Origin: Pseudonocardia bannensis
GTDB lineage: Bacteria > Actinomycetota > Actinomycetes > Mycobacteriales > Pseudonocardiaceae
Direction of reading: 5' to 3'
DNA: 52,954 nt
NCBI RefSeq assembly: GCF_012911875.1
Contig: NZ_JAAXKZ010000027.1
Coordinates: 1-52,954 of the forward strand
Below the pieces are notes generated by a model. It did not search any database, was not told the DNA's origin, and saw nothing but the letters and a program-made list of their open reading frames with translations. Positions 31,867 to 41,206 of this stretch are shown piece by piece. Every line of letters begins with the position of its first letter. Within the stretch, counting starts at the first letter, position 1. A program made the translations under genes and the position numbers.

Positions 31867-33047
31867 ATGCATAGCGCGGAACCAGCGGACGACACAGAGT
31901 CGGGCCGACTTACGGTACTCGACGGCTTAAGAGGGGTAGCCGCACTTGTCTTCGTCATCTATCACAGTATGAACGTCTCGTCTGTCTTCAGCAGCCCGGA
32001 TCTCTTCTCCGGTCTGCGACCGACAGAGTGGCAGTGGTGGCCGGTCTACTCGCCGGCGCATCTGCTGTGGGCGGGTCACGAACCAGTGTTCGTGTTCTTC
32101 GTGCTTGTCCGGATTCGTGCTCTTGCTGCCGTTTCTCAGCGGGCGGGCGTCCTGGCGCTGCTATTATCCAAAGCACCTGATCCGCTTGTACGTGCCCGTG
32201 TGGGCATCGCTCGTGTTCGCGAAGATCCTCACCACTGTGGCTCCTCGCCTGGCTCGACCTGAACAGAGCCACTGGATCAACCAGCACGCTCCCAACCCGA
32301 GCGCGGCGACGCTCGTGCGGGATGCACTGCTGTTGTCGAACCCGTCGTGGCTCAATAACACGCTGTGGTCGCTTCGATACGAAATCACCTTTTCGCTGTT
32401 GCTGCCGCTCTACATCCTCGCAGCAGTGAAGTTCCGCCGCTGGCGGATAGCGAAGCTGCTGCTGCTCGCGGCGACTGCCGTCGGTTCCGAATTTGGGACA
32501 GGACCAACGCTATGCCTGCCCATGTTCGGCGTCGGCGTGGTGATGACCGTGGAACGCGACACGCTCGCAGGCTGTGCGGCCCGCATCACCAGGCTCGGAT
32601 GGTTGGCGCTGATCGGTGCGTCGCTGGTCCTGCTCCTCGCCGAGTGGGCGCCCCTGACCTTCAGCCCCCAACATCTGGATGTGTTGGTGCTGCTCGGTGC
32701 GTCGCTGCTGGTCTTCGTGTTCCTAGACCACTCAATGGCCCGGCGGTTCGGTGATTTGCGGGTCCAACCAGTGGTTGGGCCGCCTCTCGTTCAGTCTGTA
32801 TCTGACGCACCTCTCGATCGTCGTGTCGGCCGCGATGCTGCTGAGGACCGACGACACGGCGATCGTGCTGACGATCGCACCGCCGTTGTCCCTGGTTACC
32901 GCATGGGTGTTCTTCCGCCTGGTCGAGCGACCGACGCAATTTCTCGCATCGAAGGTCCGCCGGTGGGTGGCTCCGCAACACGGGGGGCAGCATCAGCTAC
33001 CCAACACAGCTGCTCCCGAGTCGGCTACCGGCGTCGCAGCTACGTGA
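31867..33047 (+). pseudogene. Acyltransferase family 3 (OafA-like), broken by two frameshifts
   Basis: Three overlapping frames together make one membrane acyltransferase. Frame 1 has LTVLDGLRGVAALVFVIYHS and ends the reading at FVFFVL (about 32104). Frame 2 continues SGFVLLLPFLSG through LRYEITFSLLLPLYI, where a His/Arg-rich catalytic region is expected, to about 32750. Frame 3 gives WLGRLSFSLYLTHLS and FFRLVERPTQF. Each junction needs one extra base to be ignored (frames 1 to 2 to 3). A working protein would O-acetylate the polysaccharide. Either the gene is dead, or the assembly has two errors; two in one gene favours real decay. Confidence 0.82.
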
Positions 33048-33226
33048 CGTCGTTGGCTACCGCGGAGTTGAGGCGGCACCGATGCCCCGGGTCGGTTACC
33101 GTCTACCCGTCGAGCCACGCGACGAGCGGTTCATCAAGATGAGGTAACTAGCTTGGCTGAGCACTAATCCTGCGGCCGCGCTGGCTATACCCAGCTGAGA
33201 CCTTTGGGACGAGGGGGGCCGCACAG

Positions 33227-34597
33227 GTGGCACGGGCAGCAACACGCAGCGCACCACAGCGTCCCGCCCGCGACAGCCTGTCCACCTACGGCGACGGGCC
33301 TCGATACGTGGAGTTCACGTTCCCGTGGTGGCTGCATCCGATCTCGCTGGTGGCGCTCGTTCCCCTAGCCACGGCGCTGGTCTCGATCCTGTTGCCGGAG
33401 TCGGCGTACGAGATTTGGCGGGTCCGCAAGCACCTCGACTTCGAGGAGTCCGTCACGCTGCTGGTCGGGCTCGTCAGCCTGTTCCTCGGGCTCATCCTCA
33501 CGTCCTACAGGCACGGACACTCGTCGCGACTTCGGTTCCACATCTCCGACACACAACTTCGACGGCTTCACGTCGCGTACCGCTGGTCTTTCCGGTTAAC
33601 CGTCGTCGGGTACGTCCTGTGGATGGGGTTCGCTGTTGCCAGCGGAGTCGGTTCGGCGCAGCTATTAGCCGTCCTCGAACAGCAGCAGGGCGCGATCTCC
33701 GGGTTGAAGGAGAACGCCCGACCCGTCGGCGGGCTGACGACCCTCACCCAGTTCGGCTCAGTCACAGCGGTCCTCGGCGCGCTCTTGCGGCGGATCGACG
33801 CCGGGTCCCGGTGGTATCGGGCCATCATCGTATTCGCGCTGTTCCGGGCGCTGTTCTACGCGGAGCGGCTGGCACTGATCGAAGTGGTCCTACCGCTCAT
33901 CATCTTCCACGTACTGACAACCGAAAGCCGGCCCGATTGGAAGAGCCGCGTTGTGCGGCTGCTCCCCCTCTATGCCGTCCCGGCTTTGTGGGCAGTGTTT
34001 GGGGCGTTCGAGTACTTCCGCAGCTGGGCCATACTGCGGTATCAGACCTCGGAAAGCTTCTTCGAGTTCGTGAGCCTGCGACTGCTCGGATACTACGTGA
34101 CCTCCTACAACAACAGCGCGCTATTTGATGTCGCGCTGCAGAACCTGCCCGGGCCACAGTCCCCGTACCAGTCGTTTCCGCTGGTGTGGAACGCCCCAGG
34201 GCTCAGCGAGGTACTGAACCCACCAACCTACCTGGGGATGAGTTCGGGCGAGTGGATCGAAGGAGTTTTGGTGCGTCACGCCGACCCACAGTTCACCAAC
34301 AAGGGGTCGTTCCTGCTCACCCATGGTGAGATGGGCCTGGTCGGAATGGTCCTCGTCTGGTTGATCACAGGGCTCGTGATCGGATCCCTATACGCGTCGA
34401 TCATGCGTGGCAACCTGGGTGCCCTGCTCGGCTACGCGACCGTCGCAATCGGACTGCTCGAGCTACCTCGCATTATCTATTGGACCGAAGGCCGGGCATT
34501 CCCGGTGCTCATCGCCGTTGTCACCCTCGTTCGGATACTGCGACCCGCCAAGACGTCGGCCTGTCTTCGATCTTCGCGCCGCCCTTCACAGGCATAA
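33227..34597 (+). CDS. O-antigen polymerase-like (Wzy) membrane protein
   Basis: 456 residues with 10-11 membrane helices and a long central extracytoplasmic loop (about 280-380, with SYNNSALFDVALQNLPGP). This is the Wzy pattern, in which repeat units are joined at the outer face of the membrane. The first 25 residues are basic and cytoplasmic. Wzy proteins share little sequence, so the call rests on topology and on being in a Wzx/PCP-containing locus. The GTG start at 33227 follows aggtg-rich sequence. Composition is intermediate in GC. Confidence 0.75.
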   Translation: MARAATRSAPQRPARDSLSTYGDGPRYVEFTFPWWLHPISLVALVPLATALVSILLPESAYEIWRVRKHLDFEESVTLLVGLVSLFLGLILTSYRHGHSSRLRFHISDTQLRRLHVAYRWSFRLTVVGYVLWMGFAVASGVGSAQLLAVLEQQQGAISGLKENARPVGGLTTLTQFGSVTAVLGALLRRIDAGSRWYRAIIVFALFRALFYAERLALIEVVLPLIIFHVLTTESRPDWKSRVVRLLPLYAVPALWAVFGAFEYFRSWAILRYQTSESFFEFVSLRLLGYYVTSYNNSALFDVALQNLPGPQSPYQSFPLVWNAPGLSEVLNPPTYLGMSSGEWIEGVLVRHADPQFTNKGSFLLTHGEMGLVGMVLVWLITGLVIGSLYASIMRGNLGALLGYATVAIGLLELPRIIYWTEGRAFPVLIAVVTLVRILRPAKTSACLRSSRRPSQA

Positions 34598-34807
34598 GCC
34601 GGGAAGGTCACCTCGTTCCCGAGCGTGTCGGTCGCGTAGCGGCCCACTCGGACAACCGGAAGTAGCAGATGCCCAGATCACCGGGACGGGCTTCGTGGTC
34701 CACGACCATCGCCGCGGTCACATCTGGCGCGGGCGAGTCATCTTCCAACCTCGCTGTGGATCTCACTACCTATTGCATGCCGGAGTCGGGCATCACTCAT
34801 GCCCCGC

Positions 34808-35674
34808 CTACCGTTTCAGACAAATCCCCATCATACCTTCAATACGGCCGAGTAGCGCGGCGGACTTTGCGAGCAGTCTCGGTCGCGATCTTGCTGTGAC
34901 GACGGCCCCGATAGAGCGAAGGGTGAAGAGTATGCGTGCGGGAACCGAATATCGTAATCTATACACACGGCCCGTGCCGCGCCCGTACTTTCGATGCCGC
35001 TCGAATCCTATCAGCCCTCCGGAAACAGGCTGCGGATCCTCCCATACCTCGATATCTGGAGCACCTAGAACCCGGTACCCTTTCTTGATGCCACGTAGGA
35101 GCAAGTCTGTTCCCTCGCCAGACTGCCATGGAGTTCGAGACCCCAACCCAAGGCTCTCGTCATATCCTCCAACCCCATGGATAAATCGCCTCCGGAAAAA
35201 GTAGGCAGCTTCTATCGAGCCGCTCCAAACATTGCTAGCGTCTAGGTCGATCGTCTGATTTGGAAACTGATGCCTGCTGGGAATGCGGCCTGGCAAATAG
35301 AGGCTGCCACTTAGCGCTTCCGCACCAGTTCGCTCAAGCAGGCCCCATGCCTTCTCGAACGCGTTATCGCTATACCAAACGTCGTCATCAGGTAGAGCTA
35401 CTATATCCCAATCACACTGCAGCGCTTCCAACCCTCGATTCCGCGCGCGTGATAAGCCGGTCTCAGAGCGTATGACTCGAGCGTTCTCGAATCCATAAGC
35501 TGTAAGCAATGAGTCCGGTAACAATACGGGTCCTTGCGACACAACTACGACTTCATGGGGAGGAAACGATTGCTTCTGAATGGAAGTGAGCAGTCGTAGC
35601 AGCTTGGTCGCTGAAGCGCCCAGTGTGGGTATTACGACCGCAATAGTGGGGCGACTGGTCATCTTGCCGTCCAT
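34808..35674 (-). CDS. GT2-family glycosyltransferase
   Basis: 288 residues, GT-A fold. AVVIPTLG opens the fold; ETGLSRARNRGLE and ALPDDDVWY (DxD-type metal site) follow, and FFRRRFIHGVGGYDE and GEGTDLLLRG complete the acceptor region. It is an inverting enzyme using a nucleotide sugar. It ends with a basic amphipathic tail. It is 39 bp downstream of the pyruvyltransferase gene, so they form a pair. Low GC and abundant ATA/TTA/AGA-type codons set both apart from the operon on their right. Confidence 0.9.
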   Translation of the reverse strand: MDGKMTSRPTIAVVIPTLGASATKLLRLLTSIQKQSFPPHEVVVVSQGPVLLPDSLLTAYGFENARVIRSETGLSRARNRGLEALQCDWDIVALPDDDVWYSDNAFEKAWGLLERTGAEALSGSLYLPGRIPSRHQFPNQTIDLDASNVWSGSIEAAYFFRRRFIHGVGGYDESLGLGSRTPWQSGEGTDLLLRGIKKGYRVLGAPDIEVWEDPQPVSGGLIGFERHRKYGRGTGRVYRLRYSVPARILFTLRSIGAVVTARSRPRLLAKSAALLGRIEGMMGICLKR

Positions 35675-35713
35675 TTTAGACAGGAGGGGAGCCGGACTTG
35701 AGTTTCTTCGCCT

Positions 35714-36814
35714 TCAGGCCGTCGAGCAGACTGCGGCCCTAATCTCATCGATGACCTGCGTACGCTGTTGGCGTACTCTGTGAAGCGCTGCATGTATCGT
35801 GCCCCAGTACCCGCCTGGGTCCTGCAGTATTGACTCGATCGCGCCGCTTACTTGCTGCGCCCGGAAGGTGCGGGCGTCGAATACATAGTCACCCAAGCCA
35901 AGATCTTCAAAGGCTGCCCTACCCTTACGCTCATAGCTAAGGTGGATTGCAGGCACGCCTAGCATGATGCTCCTCAGGGCGCCGTGTAGCCGAACTGAAA
36001 CAACTGCTTTCAGGGCATTACCCTGTAGTGCCTCTTCCAAGGAGCATCGGGCGTGCACTCCAAGAAGTTCAAGGTAGAAGTTGGTGTCGTCGTTGCCCGA
36101 GTAGGTCGACTGGACAACTGGCATCCAGGAATCGGATCTGCCAAAAAGCTCCCGTACTTGAGTGTGATACCCGCCTGGAGCTCGAAGATTACGGATAACC
36201 AAGCCAATGTGGTGCGCAGCCGAATCCTGAGAAGTCGGGTGGGTCTTCCCCATCTCTAGGATCGCCGTGTCAGCTACTCGCGCTACATTTGGGAGTCTTC
36301 TTAGCTCCGTCGTCGAGACATCATCCCTCAGAAATATGCGCTGAGCGCGCTTGAGATACCCCGCAAGGAGTTGACGATACCCGTTCGGATATGGACCGAT
36401 ACTCTGCGGCAGCATGATCCAGGGCACGCCAGCTCTGCTCGCGACCATGATTTGGGCGCCATGAACCAACGTTGACTTCAGTAGTTCCGCTGCATGGCCG
36501 CCCCGAAGATAGCCTCCGCCGACCGAAACGATGAGATCAGCCTGTTGAATCCGTGTTGCAAAGCCCCTCGCCAATCCGACACGTCCGCCACTAGCCACGA
36601 GAACTGCTCCAGCGGCTCCGCGGGTAGCTCGACCTCTTCCCGGCAGAGGCGACACTACATCTAAGCCCGAGAACGAATCCGGGTCGGCTGCTATTACACT
36701 AATATCTACATTCGAGCCGACTGCTTCTTGGACCAGATCCACGGCAAGCTCTACAAGCAGGCCGTCACCCCTGTTTTCTGCACTATATGCGTTTAACAGG
36801 ACTACTTTTCTCAA
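35714..36814 (-). CDS. Polysaccharide pyruvyl transferase family protein
   Basis: 366 residues. The N-terminal LLNAYSAENRGDGLLVE, the SVGGGYLRGG loop, MLPQSIGPYPN, IFLRDDVSTTELR and AVVSVRLHGALRSIMLGVP (with the SxRLH motif) are diagnostic. The family transfers pyruvate from PEP to sugar hydroxyls, giving acidic ketals on the exopolysaccharide. There is no membrane segment, so it acts in the cytoplasm on the lipid-linked unit. It is upstream of the GT2 gene. Its composition suggests that the pair entered the locus together. Confidence 0.9.
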   Translation of the reverse strand: MRKVVLLNAYSAENRGDGLLVELAVDLVQEAVGSNVDISVIAADPDSFSGLDVVSPLPGRGRATRGAAGAVLVASGGRVGLARGFATRIQQADLIVSVGGGYLRGGHAAELLKSTLVHGAQIMVASRAGVPWIMLPQSIGPYPNGYRQLLAGYLKRAQRIFLRDDVSTTELRRLPNVARVADTAILEMGKTHPTSQDSAAHHIGLVIRNLRAPGGYHTQVRELFGRSDSWMPVVQSTYSGNDDTNFYLELLGVHARCSLEEALQGNALKAVVSVRLHGALRSIMLGVPAIHLSYERKGRAAFEDLGLGDYVFDARTFRAQQVSGAIESILQDPGGYWGTIHAALHRVRQQRTQVIDEIRAAVCSTA

Positions 36815-36908
36815 GTCAACTCCTCAGCTCGTTGAGATATCATGCGCGGCGCGATCAGCTGCTTCCTACGTAGTGGCGATTGGTCCCAATTCCGTCCACG
36901 GATTCGCG

Positions 36909-37087
36909 CTACGACTTAGGGTGACACGGTCCATCTACACCGATTGGCAAGCCAGCAGGGTGCAGGGACAGGGCGTTGCGGACCTCCTCGATCACGGCTT
37001 CGGCAGGTGCGAGGCCGGCGATACCGCCGACGCGCATGGGCGTCTGGACGCAGAGGGAGATGCCCTCCACGAGTGCGCCGCCGGCAC
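36909..37087 (-). pseudogene. Short coding relic, possibly IclR-type regulator end
   Basis: A minus-strand frame (GAGGALVEGISLCVQTPMR, then AEAVIEEVRNALSLHPAG, stop 36911-36909) has regular GC-rich codon use. It resembles the last part of an IclR effector domain. TAA lies in frame just upstream, so it is not a gene on its own. Similarity is judged by eye and weak. It lies in the otherwise empty 334 bp between the AT-rich GT2/pyruvyltransferase pair and the PCP operon. Confidence 0.25.
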
Positions 37088-37148
37088 CTTAGAGTGAGTG
37101 AAGACTTGGGCTTCAATTTTTGGATCCGATACACGCTTCCGCCTATTG

Positions 37149-38564
37149 TTACCGGCGGCTCCGCTGAGTGACGGAAAGGCCATTCGGCGACGCCAGCTCC
37201 CTCGGTAGGTCGGTTGTGTAATAGTCGTTGTACTGGGCGTACGCTCGCGGTCCGCCGCTCGGAACCATCGTCAGCACCGTCCCCAGGAGGCGGGCCGAGA
37301 CCGCGTTGAGCGCGTCCCTCGTGGCAGTCACCTGGACCGTCGTCGTCGCCCCGAAGCGGCACACCACCAACGCCCCATCGGTGAGGGGCGCGACGGCGAC
37401 GGCGTCGGTTACGGGGAGCAAGGGCGGAGCGTCGATGAGAATCGAGTCGTAGTCCCGTCGCAGTGCATCGAGCAGGTCCCGCATCTGTTGCGAGGCGAGC
37501 AGTTCGCTCGGGTTCGGCGGCAGCGGACCACTCGCGAGCACATCGAAGGCCCCGCCGCCCCACGGCTGCAACACCTGGCCGAGCTGTGCCTTACCGGCCA
37601 GCACGTTGGTCAGACCGACCGAGCGGTCCAGGCCCAGGTAGTCGGAGGCCTTGGGCCGCCGCAGGTCCGCCTCGATCAGCAGTACGTGCCGGTCGGCCGA
37701 CGACAGCGCGATGGCCAGGTTGCACAGCGTCGTCGTCTTGCCTTCCCCCGCCACCGCGCTCGTCACAACGATGGCCTGTGGCGGCTCGTCGATCCCGACG
37801 AACTGGAGATTCGTCCGTAGCTGCCGGAACGCCTCCGCGCGGGGTGATTGCGGGTCCTCGTGAACGGTCAGCGGCCGTTTGGGTACGCCGGCGTCGAAGG
37901 CAACGATTCCCAGGTTGGGTGCGCCGGAGACCTCGCGCAGCTGTTCCGGGGACTTGATCGACGTGTCCAGTGCGTTGCGGACCAGCGCAGCACCCACTCC
38001 GACGGCGACACCGGCGAGCAACCCGAGCACGAGCGTCACGGGCAGCCCAGTGGACGTCGGCGCGCTCGGCACCGACGCCGGCTCGACGACGCGGACGATC
38101 ACGGGCGCGACGCCGCCGGGCCCCGTCGGGCGCTCGATCTCCTCGACGATCTGCGGGAAGACCTCGCCGATGGCGTTGACGATCTGCGCGGCCCGCTGCG
38201 GCGACGGATCGGTCACCGCAACGTCGATCAGCACCGAGTCGAGCTTGCTTGTCGTCGTGATCTGCTTTGCCAGCTCGTCCGGTGTCTCGACCAGGCTGAG
38301 CCGGCTCGCGACCTCACCACTCACCCGGGCACTGCGGAGCAGCTCGGTGTACGAGGTCACGCGCTGCGCGGAAAGCTGCGCCCCCTGGTAGGCAGCGTTC
38401 GGCGTGTCGCCGACCTGCGCGGACACGTACATCGTCAAAGATGCGGTGTACTCGGCCGGTCGCAAGAACCATGTAGCGGCAGCTCCGGCGAGCCCTAGCA
38501 CCACGGCCACCACGATGACGAGCCACTGCTCGCGCATCACCCGGAAGTAATCCCGGACCGTCAT
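37149..38564 (-). CDS. Chain-length regulator fused to BY-kinase (Wzz-Wze type), copy 2
   Basis: 471 residues from ATG 38564, which overlaps the stop of the 41-codon ORF as ATGA. Wzz domain: two membrane helices (about 15-35 and 175-198) flank an outer region. BY-kinase domain: Walker A SAVAGEGKTTT, Walker A' VLLIEADLRRP and Walker B ILIDAPPLLP. The C-terminus has tyrosines for autophosphorylation (YAQYNDYY). It would control polysaccharide polymer length by cycles of tyrosine phosphorylation reversed by the operon's phosphatase. It is close in sequence to the upstream copy, indicating tandem duplication. Confidence 0.92.
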   Translation of the reverse strand: MTVRDYFRVMREQWLVIVVAVVLGLAGAAATWFLRPAEYTASLTMYVSAQVGDTPNAAYQGAQLSAQRVTSYTELLRSARVSGEVASRLSLVETPDELAKQITTTSKLDSVLIDVAVTDPSPQRAAQIVNAIGEVFPQIVEEIERPTGPGGVAPVIVRVVEPASVPSAPTSTGLPVTLVLGLLAGVAVGVGAALVRNALDTSIKSPEQLREVSGAPNLGIVAFDAGVPKRPLTVHEDPQSPRAEAFRQLRTNLQFVGIDEPPQAIVVTSAVAGEGKTTTLCNLAIALSSADRHVLLIEADLRRPKASDYLGLDRSVGLTNVLAGKAQLGQVLQPWGGGAFDVLASGPLPPNPSELLASQQMRDLLDALRRDYDSILIDAPPLLPVTDAVAVAPLTDGALVVCRFGATTTVQVTATRDALNAVSARLLGTVLTMVPSGGPRAYAQYNDYYTTDLPRELASPNGLSVTQRSRR

Positions 38565-38686
38565 GATCGGCCTCCCGTGCCGTCCGTCCGAGGCGCCCGC
38601 GCGGCCGGCCGCGGGACAGGCTTGACTGGCGTCGTGTCGGCGGCCACAAAGCGCGGCTCCCGCGCAATGCTCGGCATGTCGTTCAT
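38561..38686 (-). CDS. 41-residue ORF linked by ATGA overlaps to both kinase genes
   Basis: ATG 38686 overlaps the stop of the upstream kinase gene, and its own TGA (38563-38561) overlaps the start of the downstream kinase gene, both as ATGA. The peptide MNDMPSIAREPRFVAADTT... is basic and Pro/Arg-rich at its end, with no membrane segment or Tyr cluster. Double coupling is strong evidence that ribosomes pass through it. It could be a real small protein or only a translational bridge that keeps the two copies at equal levels. It has no recognised family. Confidence 0.55.
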   Translation of the reverse strand: MNDMPSIAREPRFVAADTTPVKPVPRPAARAPRTDGTGGRS

Positions 38687-40065
38687 CGGGGCGACGGCAT
38701 GATCGGCGCCTCGGTTCGGTAGTACGCGTTGTACTGCGCGTAGGCCCGCGGGCCCGACCTCGGGACCATCGTGAAGACCGTGCCCAGCAACCGTGCCGAC
38801 ACCGCCCGCAGCGACTCTGCCGACGCCTCCACCTGCCCACGTGTCGTTTCTGAGAATCGGCATACCAGCACCACGCCGTCGGTCGCAGGCGCCAGTGCGG
38901 CGGCGTCCGTCACCGGAAGCAGTGGCGGGGTATCGATGAGCACCACGTCGTAGCGCTCCTTCAGGTCCGCGAGCACGACCCGCATGTGCTGCGACGCGAG
39001 CAGCTCGCTGGGGTTCGGCGGCAGCGGGCCGCTCGCGAGCACGTCGAAGCGGCCGCCCGCCCACGGCTGCAGGGCCTGCTCCAGCCGCACCCGCCCGGAC
39101 AGAATGCTCGTCAACCCGACCGACCGCTCCATCCCCAGCAGGTCGGCGACCTTGGGGCGTCGCAGGTCGGCCTCGACAACCACCACCCGGCTCCCGGCGG
39201 AGGCCAGCGCGATCGCCAGGTTGACGACCGTGGTCGTCTTCCCCTCGGACGGCAGCGAGCTCGTCACCGTGATGACCTTCCGCGGGTTGTCGACGTCGAC
39301 GAACTGCAGGTTCGTCCGCAGCTGCCGGAACGCCTCCGAGCGCGGCGACTGCGGGTCCTCGTGCACCGTCAGTGGCCGCTTCGGGATCTGCGGGTCGCGC
39401 GCGATCGTGCCGAGGTTCGGGGCGCCGGCCGCCGCCAAGAGTTGCTCGGGTGACTTGACCGAGGTGTCGAGGGCGTTGCGTGCCAGCGCCGCGCCGACAC
39501 CGACCGCCAGCCCGGCCAACAGTCCCAGCGCGAGCATCACGGGCAGCCCGGTCGACGACGGCGCGATCGGTACGGCCGCCGGCTGCACCACCCGTACCGC
39601 CACGGGCGCGACGCCGTTCGGGGCTGACGGCCGCTCGAGCTCGTCGACGAGCCCGGTCAGGGCAGCACCCACCGCGTTGGCGATACGCGCGGCCTGCTCG
39701 GCCGATCGACCGGTGACCGCGACGTCGATGAGTACCGAGTCGAGCGCGCTCGAGGCGCTGATCTGCTGCGACAGCTCCTCAGGAGTAGTGGGCAGCCCCA
39801 GTTCCTGGATCACCTCGCGGCTCACCCGGGTGCTGCCGACGAGATCCACATAGGACGTCACTCGTTGCTGGGAGAGAAGGCTCCCTTGGTAGGCCGCGTT
39901 CGCCGTCTCCCCGGTCTGGGCCGAGACGTACATCGTGAGCTTGGCCGTGTACTCGGCCGGGCGGAGGAAGAACGCTCCACCTGCGCCGATAAGTCCGATG
40001 AGGACTGCCGCGATGACGACGATCCACTGTTCACGCAGTACACGCAGGTGGTCCTGCAATGTCAT
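38683..40065 (-). CDS. Chain-length regulator fused to BY-kinase (Wzz-Wze type), copy 1
   Basis: 460 residues. The Wzz domain has helices near 15-35 and 172-195 and the conserved AEYTAKLTMYVSAQTG start of the outer region. The kinase has SLPSEGKTTT (Walker A), VVVVEADLRRP (A') and VVLIDTPPLLP (B). The C-terminal tyrosine cluster is YAQYNAYYRTE. Phosphotransfer between neighbouring subunits tunes export and polymerisation at the membrane. It is first of the two tandem copies, 74 bp after the LCP gene. The C-terminal half is especially close to copy 2 (shared KRPLTVHEDPQSPR and EAFRQLRTNLQFV). Confidence 0.93.
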   Translation of the reverse strand: MTLQDHLRVLREQWIVVIAAVLIGLIGAGGAFFLRPAEYTAKLTMYVSAQTGETANAAYQGSLLSQQRVTSYVDLVGSTRVSREVIQELGLPTTPEELSQQISASSALDSVLIDVAVTGRSAEQAARIANAVGAALTGLVDELERPSAPNGVAPVAVRVVQPAAVPIAPSSTGLPVMLALGLLAGLAVGVGAALARNALDTSVKSPEQLLAAAGAPNLGTIARDPQIPKRPLTVHEDPQSPRSEAFRQLRTNLQFVDVDNPRKVITVTSSLPSEGKTTTVVNLAIALASAGSRVVVVEADLRRPKVADLLGMERSVGLTSILSGRVRLEQALQPWAGGRFDVLASGPLPPNPSELLASQHMRVVLADLKERYDVVLIDTPPLLPVTDAAALAPATDGVVLVCRFSETTRGQVEASAESLRAVSARLLGTVFTMVPRSGPRAYAQYNAYYRTEAPIMPSPR

Positions 40066-40139
40066 CGATCAACCTCGCCGGCGAGAGAGCATCTCCTCAT
40101 GATCCATCTGGGGTAGCGCTTGAGTCTTACCACGGGGAA

Positions 40140-41206
40140 TTAGGTCCGACGAATCGGAAAGGCACTGTCACCCGTATTAGTCACGCCCGGGTGGCCCAGT
40201 GAGTCGGCGGGGTGTCGCTGTGCGTAGTCCGCGGGCGTGCCGTTCCGCAGCGCGCTCCAGAGCTCGGCCGCGCGAAGATCATCGAGACAGACGACGGACT
40301 GGACGCCCTCCCTGCCGAGCCCGCGTACCGGCGCGCTCATGAAGGCGACGGCGCTCGGCCGCAGGTCGATCAGCTCGAACGCCAGCGAGCGCAGCCCACC
40401 GTTGCTCAACGTGTCATCCACCCCGACTGTGCGGCTCGTCGCGTCGAGCAGGTCGTAGAGGCCGGCGGGATCCGACAGTGCGCCACCCGACACCGCCCTC
40501 GACAGCAGCGCCCGCAGCGCGTTCTGCTGGCGCTGGGCACGGTCGAGGTCCCCACGGGGCAGGTTGTAGCGCTGCCGGACGTAGGCGAGCGCCTGCGCGC
40601 CGTCGAGGTGGTTGAGGCTCTGGTGGAAGTCGACACCGTGGTTACTCGTGGCGGCGGCGACCCGGACGTCGATACCGCCGACCGAGTCGACCATCGACTC
40701 GAAGCCCGCGAAGTCGATGACCGCGAAGTGGTCGATGCGCAGGTCGGTGAGGTTCTCGACCGTCCGGATCAGCAGGCTCGGACCGCCCAGGGCGTACGCC
40801 GCGTTGATCGTGTTCATGCCGCGGCCGGGGATCTCGACCCACGCGTCGCGCGGGATCGAGACGACGGACGCATTGGTCCGCTCCGGGCTGATCTGGGCGA
40901 CCATCAGCACGTCGCTGCGCTGCGAACCGGGTTCGACATCGGGTGCGGCGTCGGTGCCGGTGGTCGGCTCGGCCGAGCGCGAGTCCGTCCCCACGAGCAG
41001 GAAGGTGAGCGCCTCGCCGGCGGCCCGGCGTGCCTGCTCGTCGAGCGCGCCGAAGACGTCCGCACCCGCTGCACGTTGTTACCGATGTTTTCGGTGAAGA
41101 CGTAGAGAGCCGCGGCTGCGGAGCCGATCAGCAACAGGATCATCAGTGCGCAGGCGGCCAGCACCTGGCCGCCCCGGCGGCGAGGGCGCTCGATGGACGT
41201 TGACAT
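40140..41206 (-). pseudogene. LytR-CpsA-Psr (LCP) ligase, frameshifted
   Basis: Starts at ATG 41206 in a TGATG overlap with the phosphatase gene. The N-terminal basic stretch and membrane helix (VLAACALMILLLIGSAAAAL) run in one frame to about 41065 (NNVQRV). The protein continues in another frame: ADVFGALDEQ, LLVGTDSR, RSDVLMVAQIS, VSIPRDAWVEIPG and INAAYALGG. All of these belong to the LCP catalytic domain, whose Arg and Asp residues bind the pyrophosphate of polyprenyl donors. One missing base explains the break; there is no homopolymer there. If real, polymer attachment to the wall depends on another LCP. A base-call error is the alternative. Confidence 0.8.
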
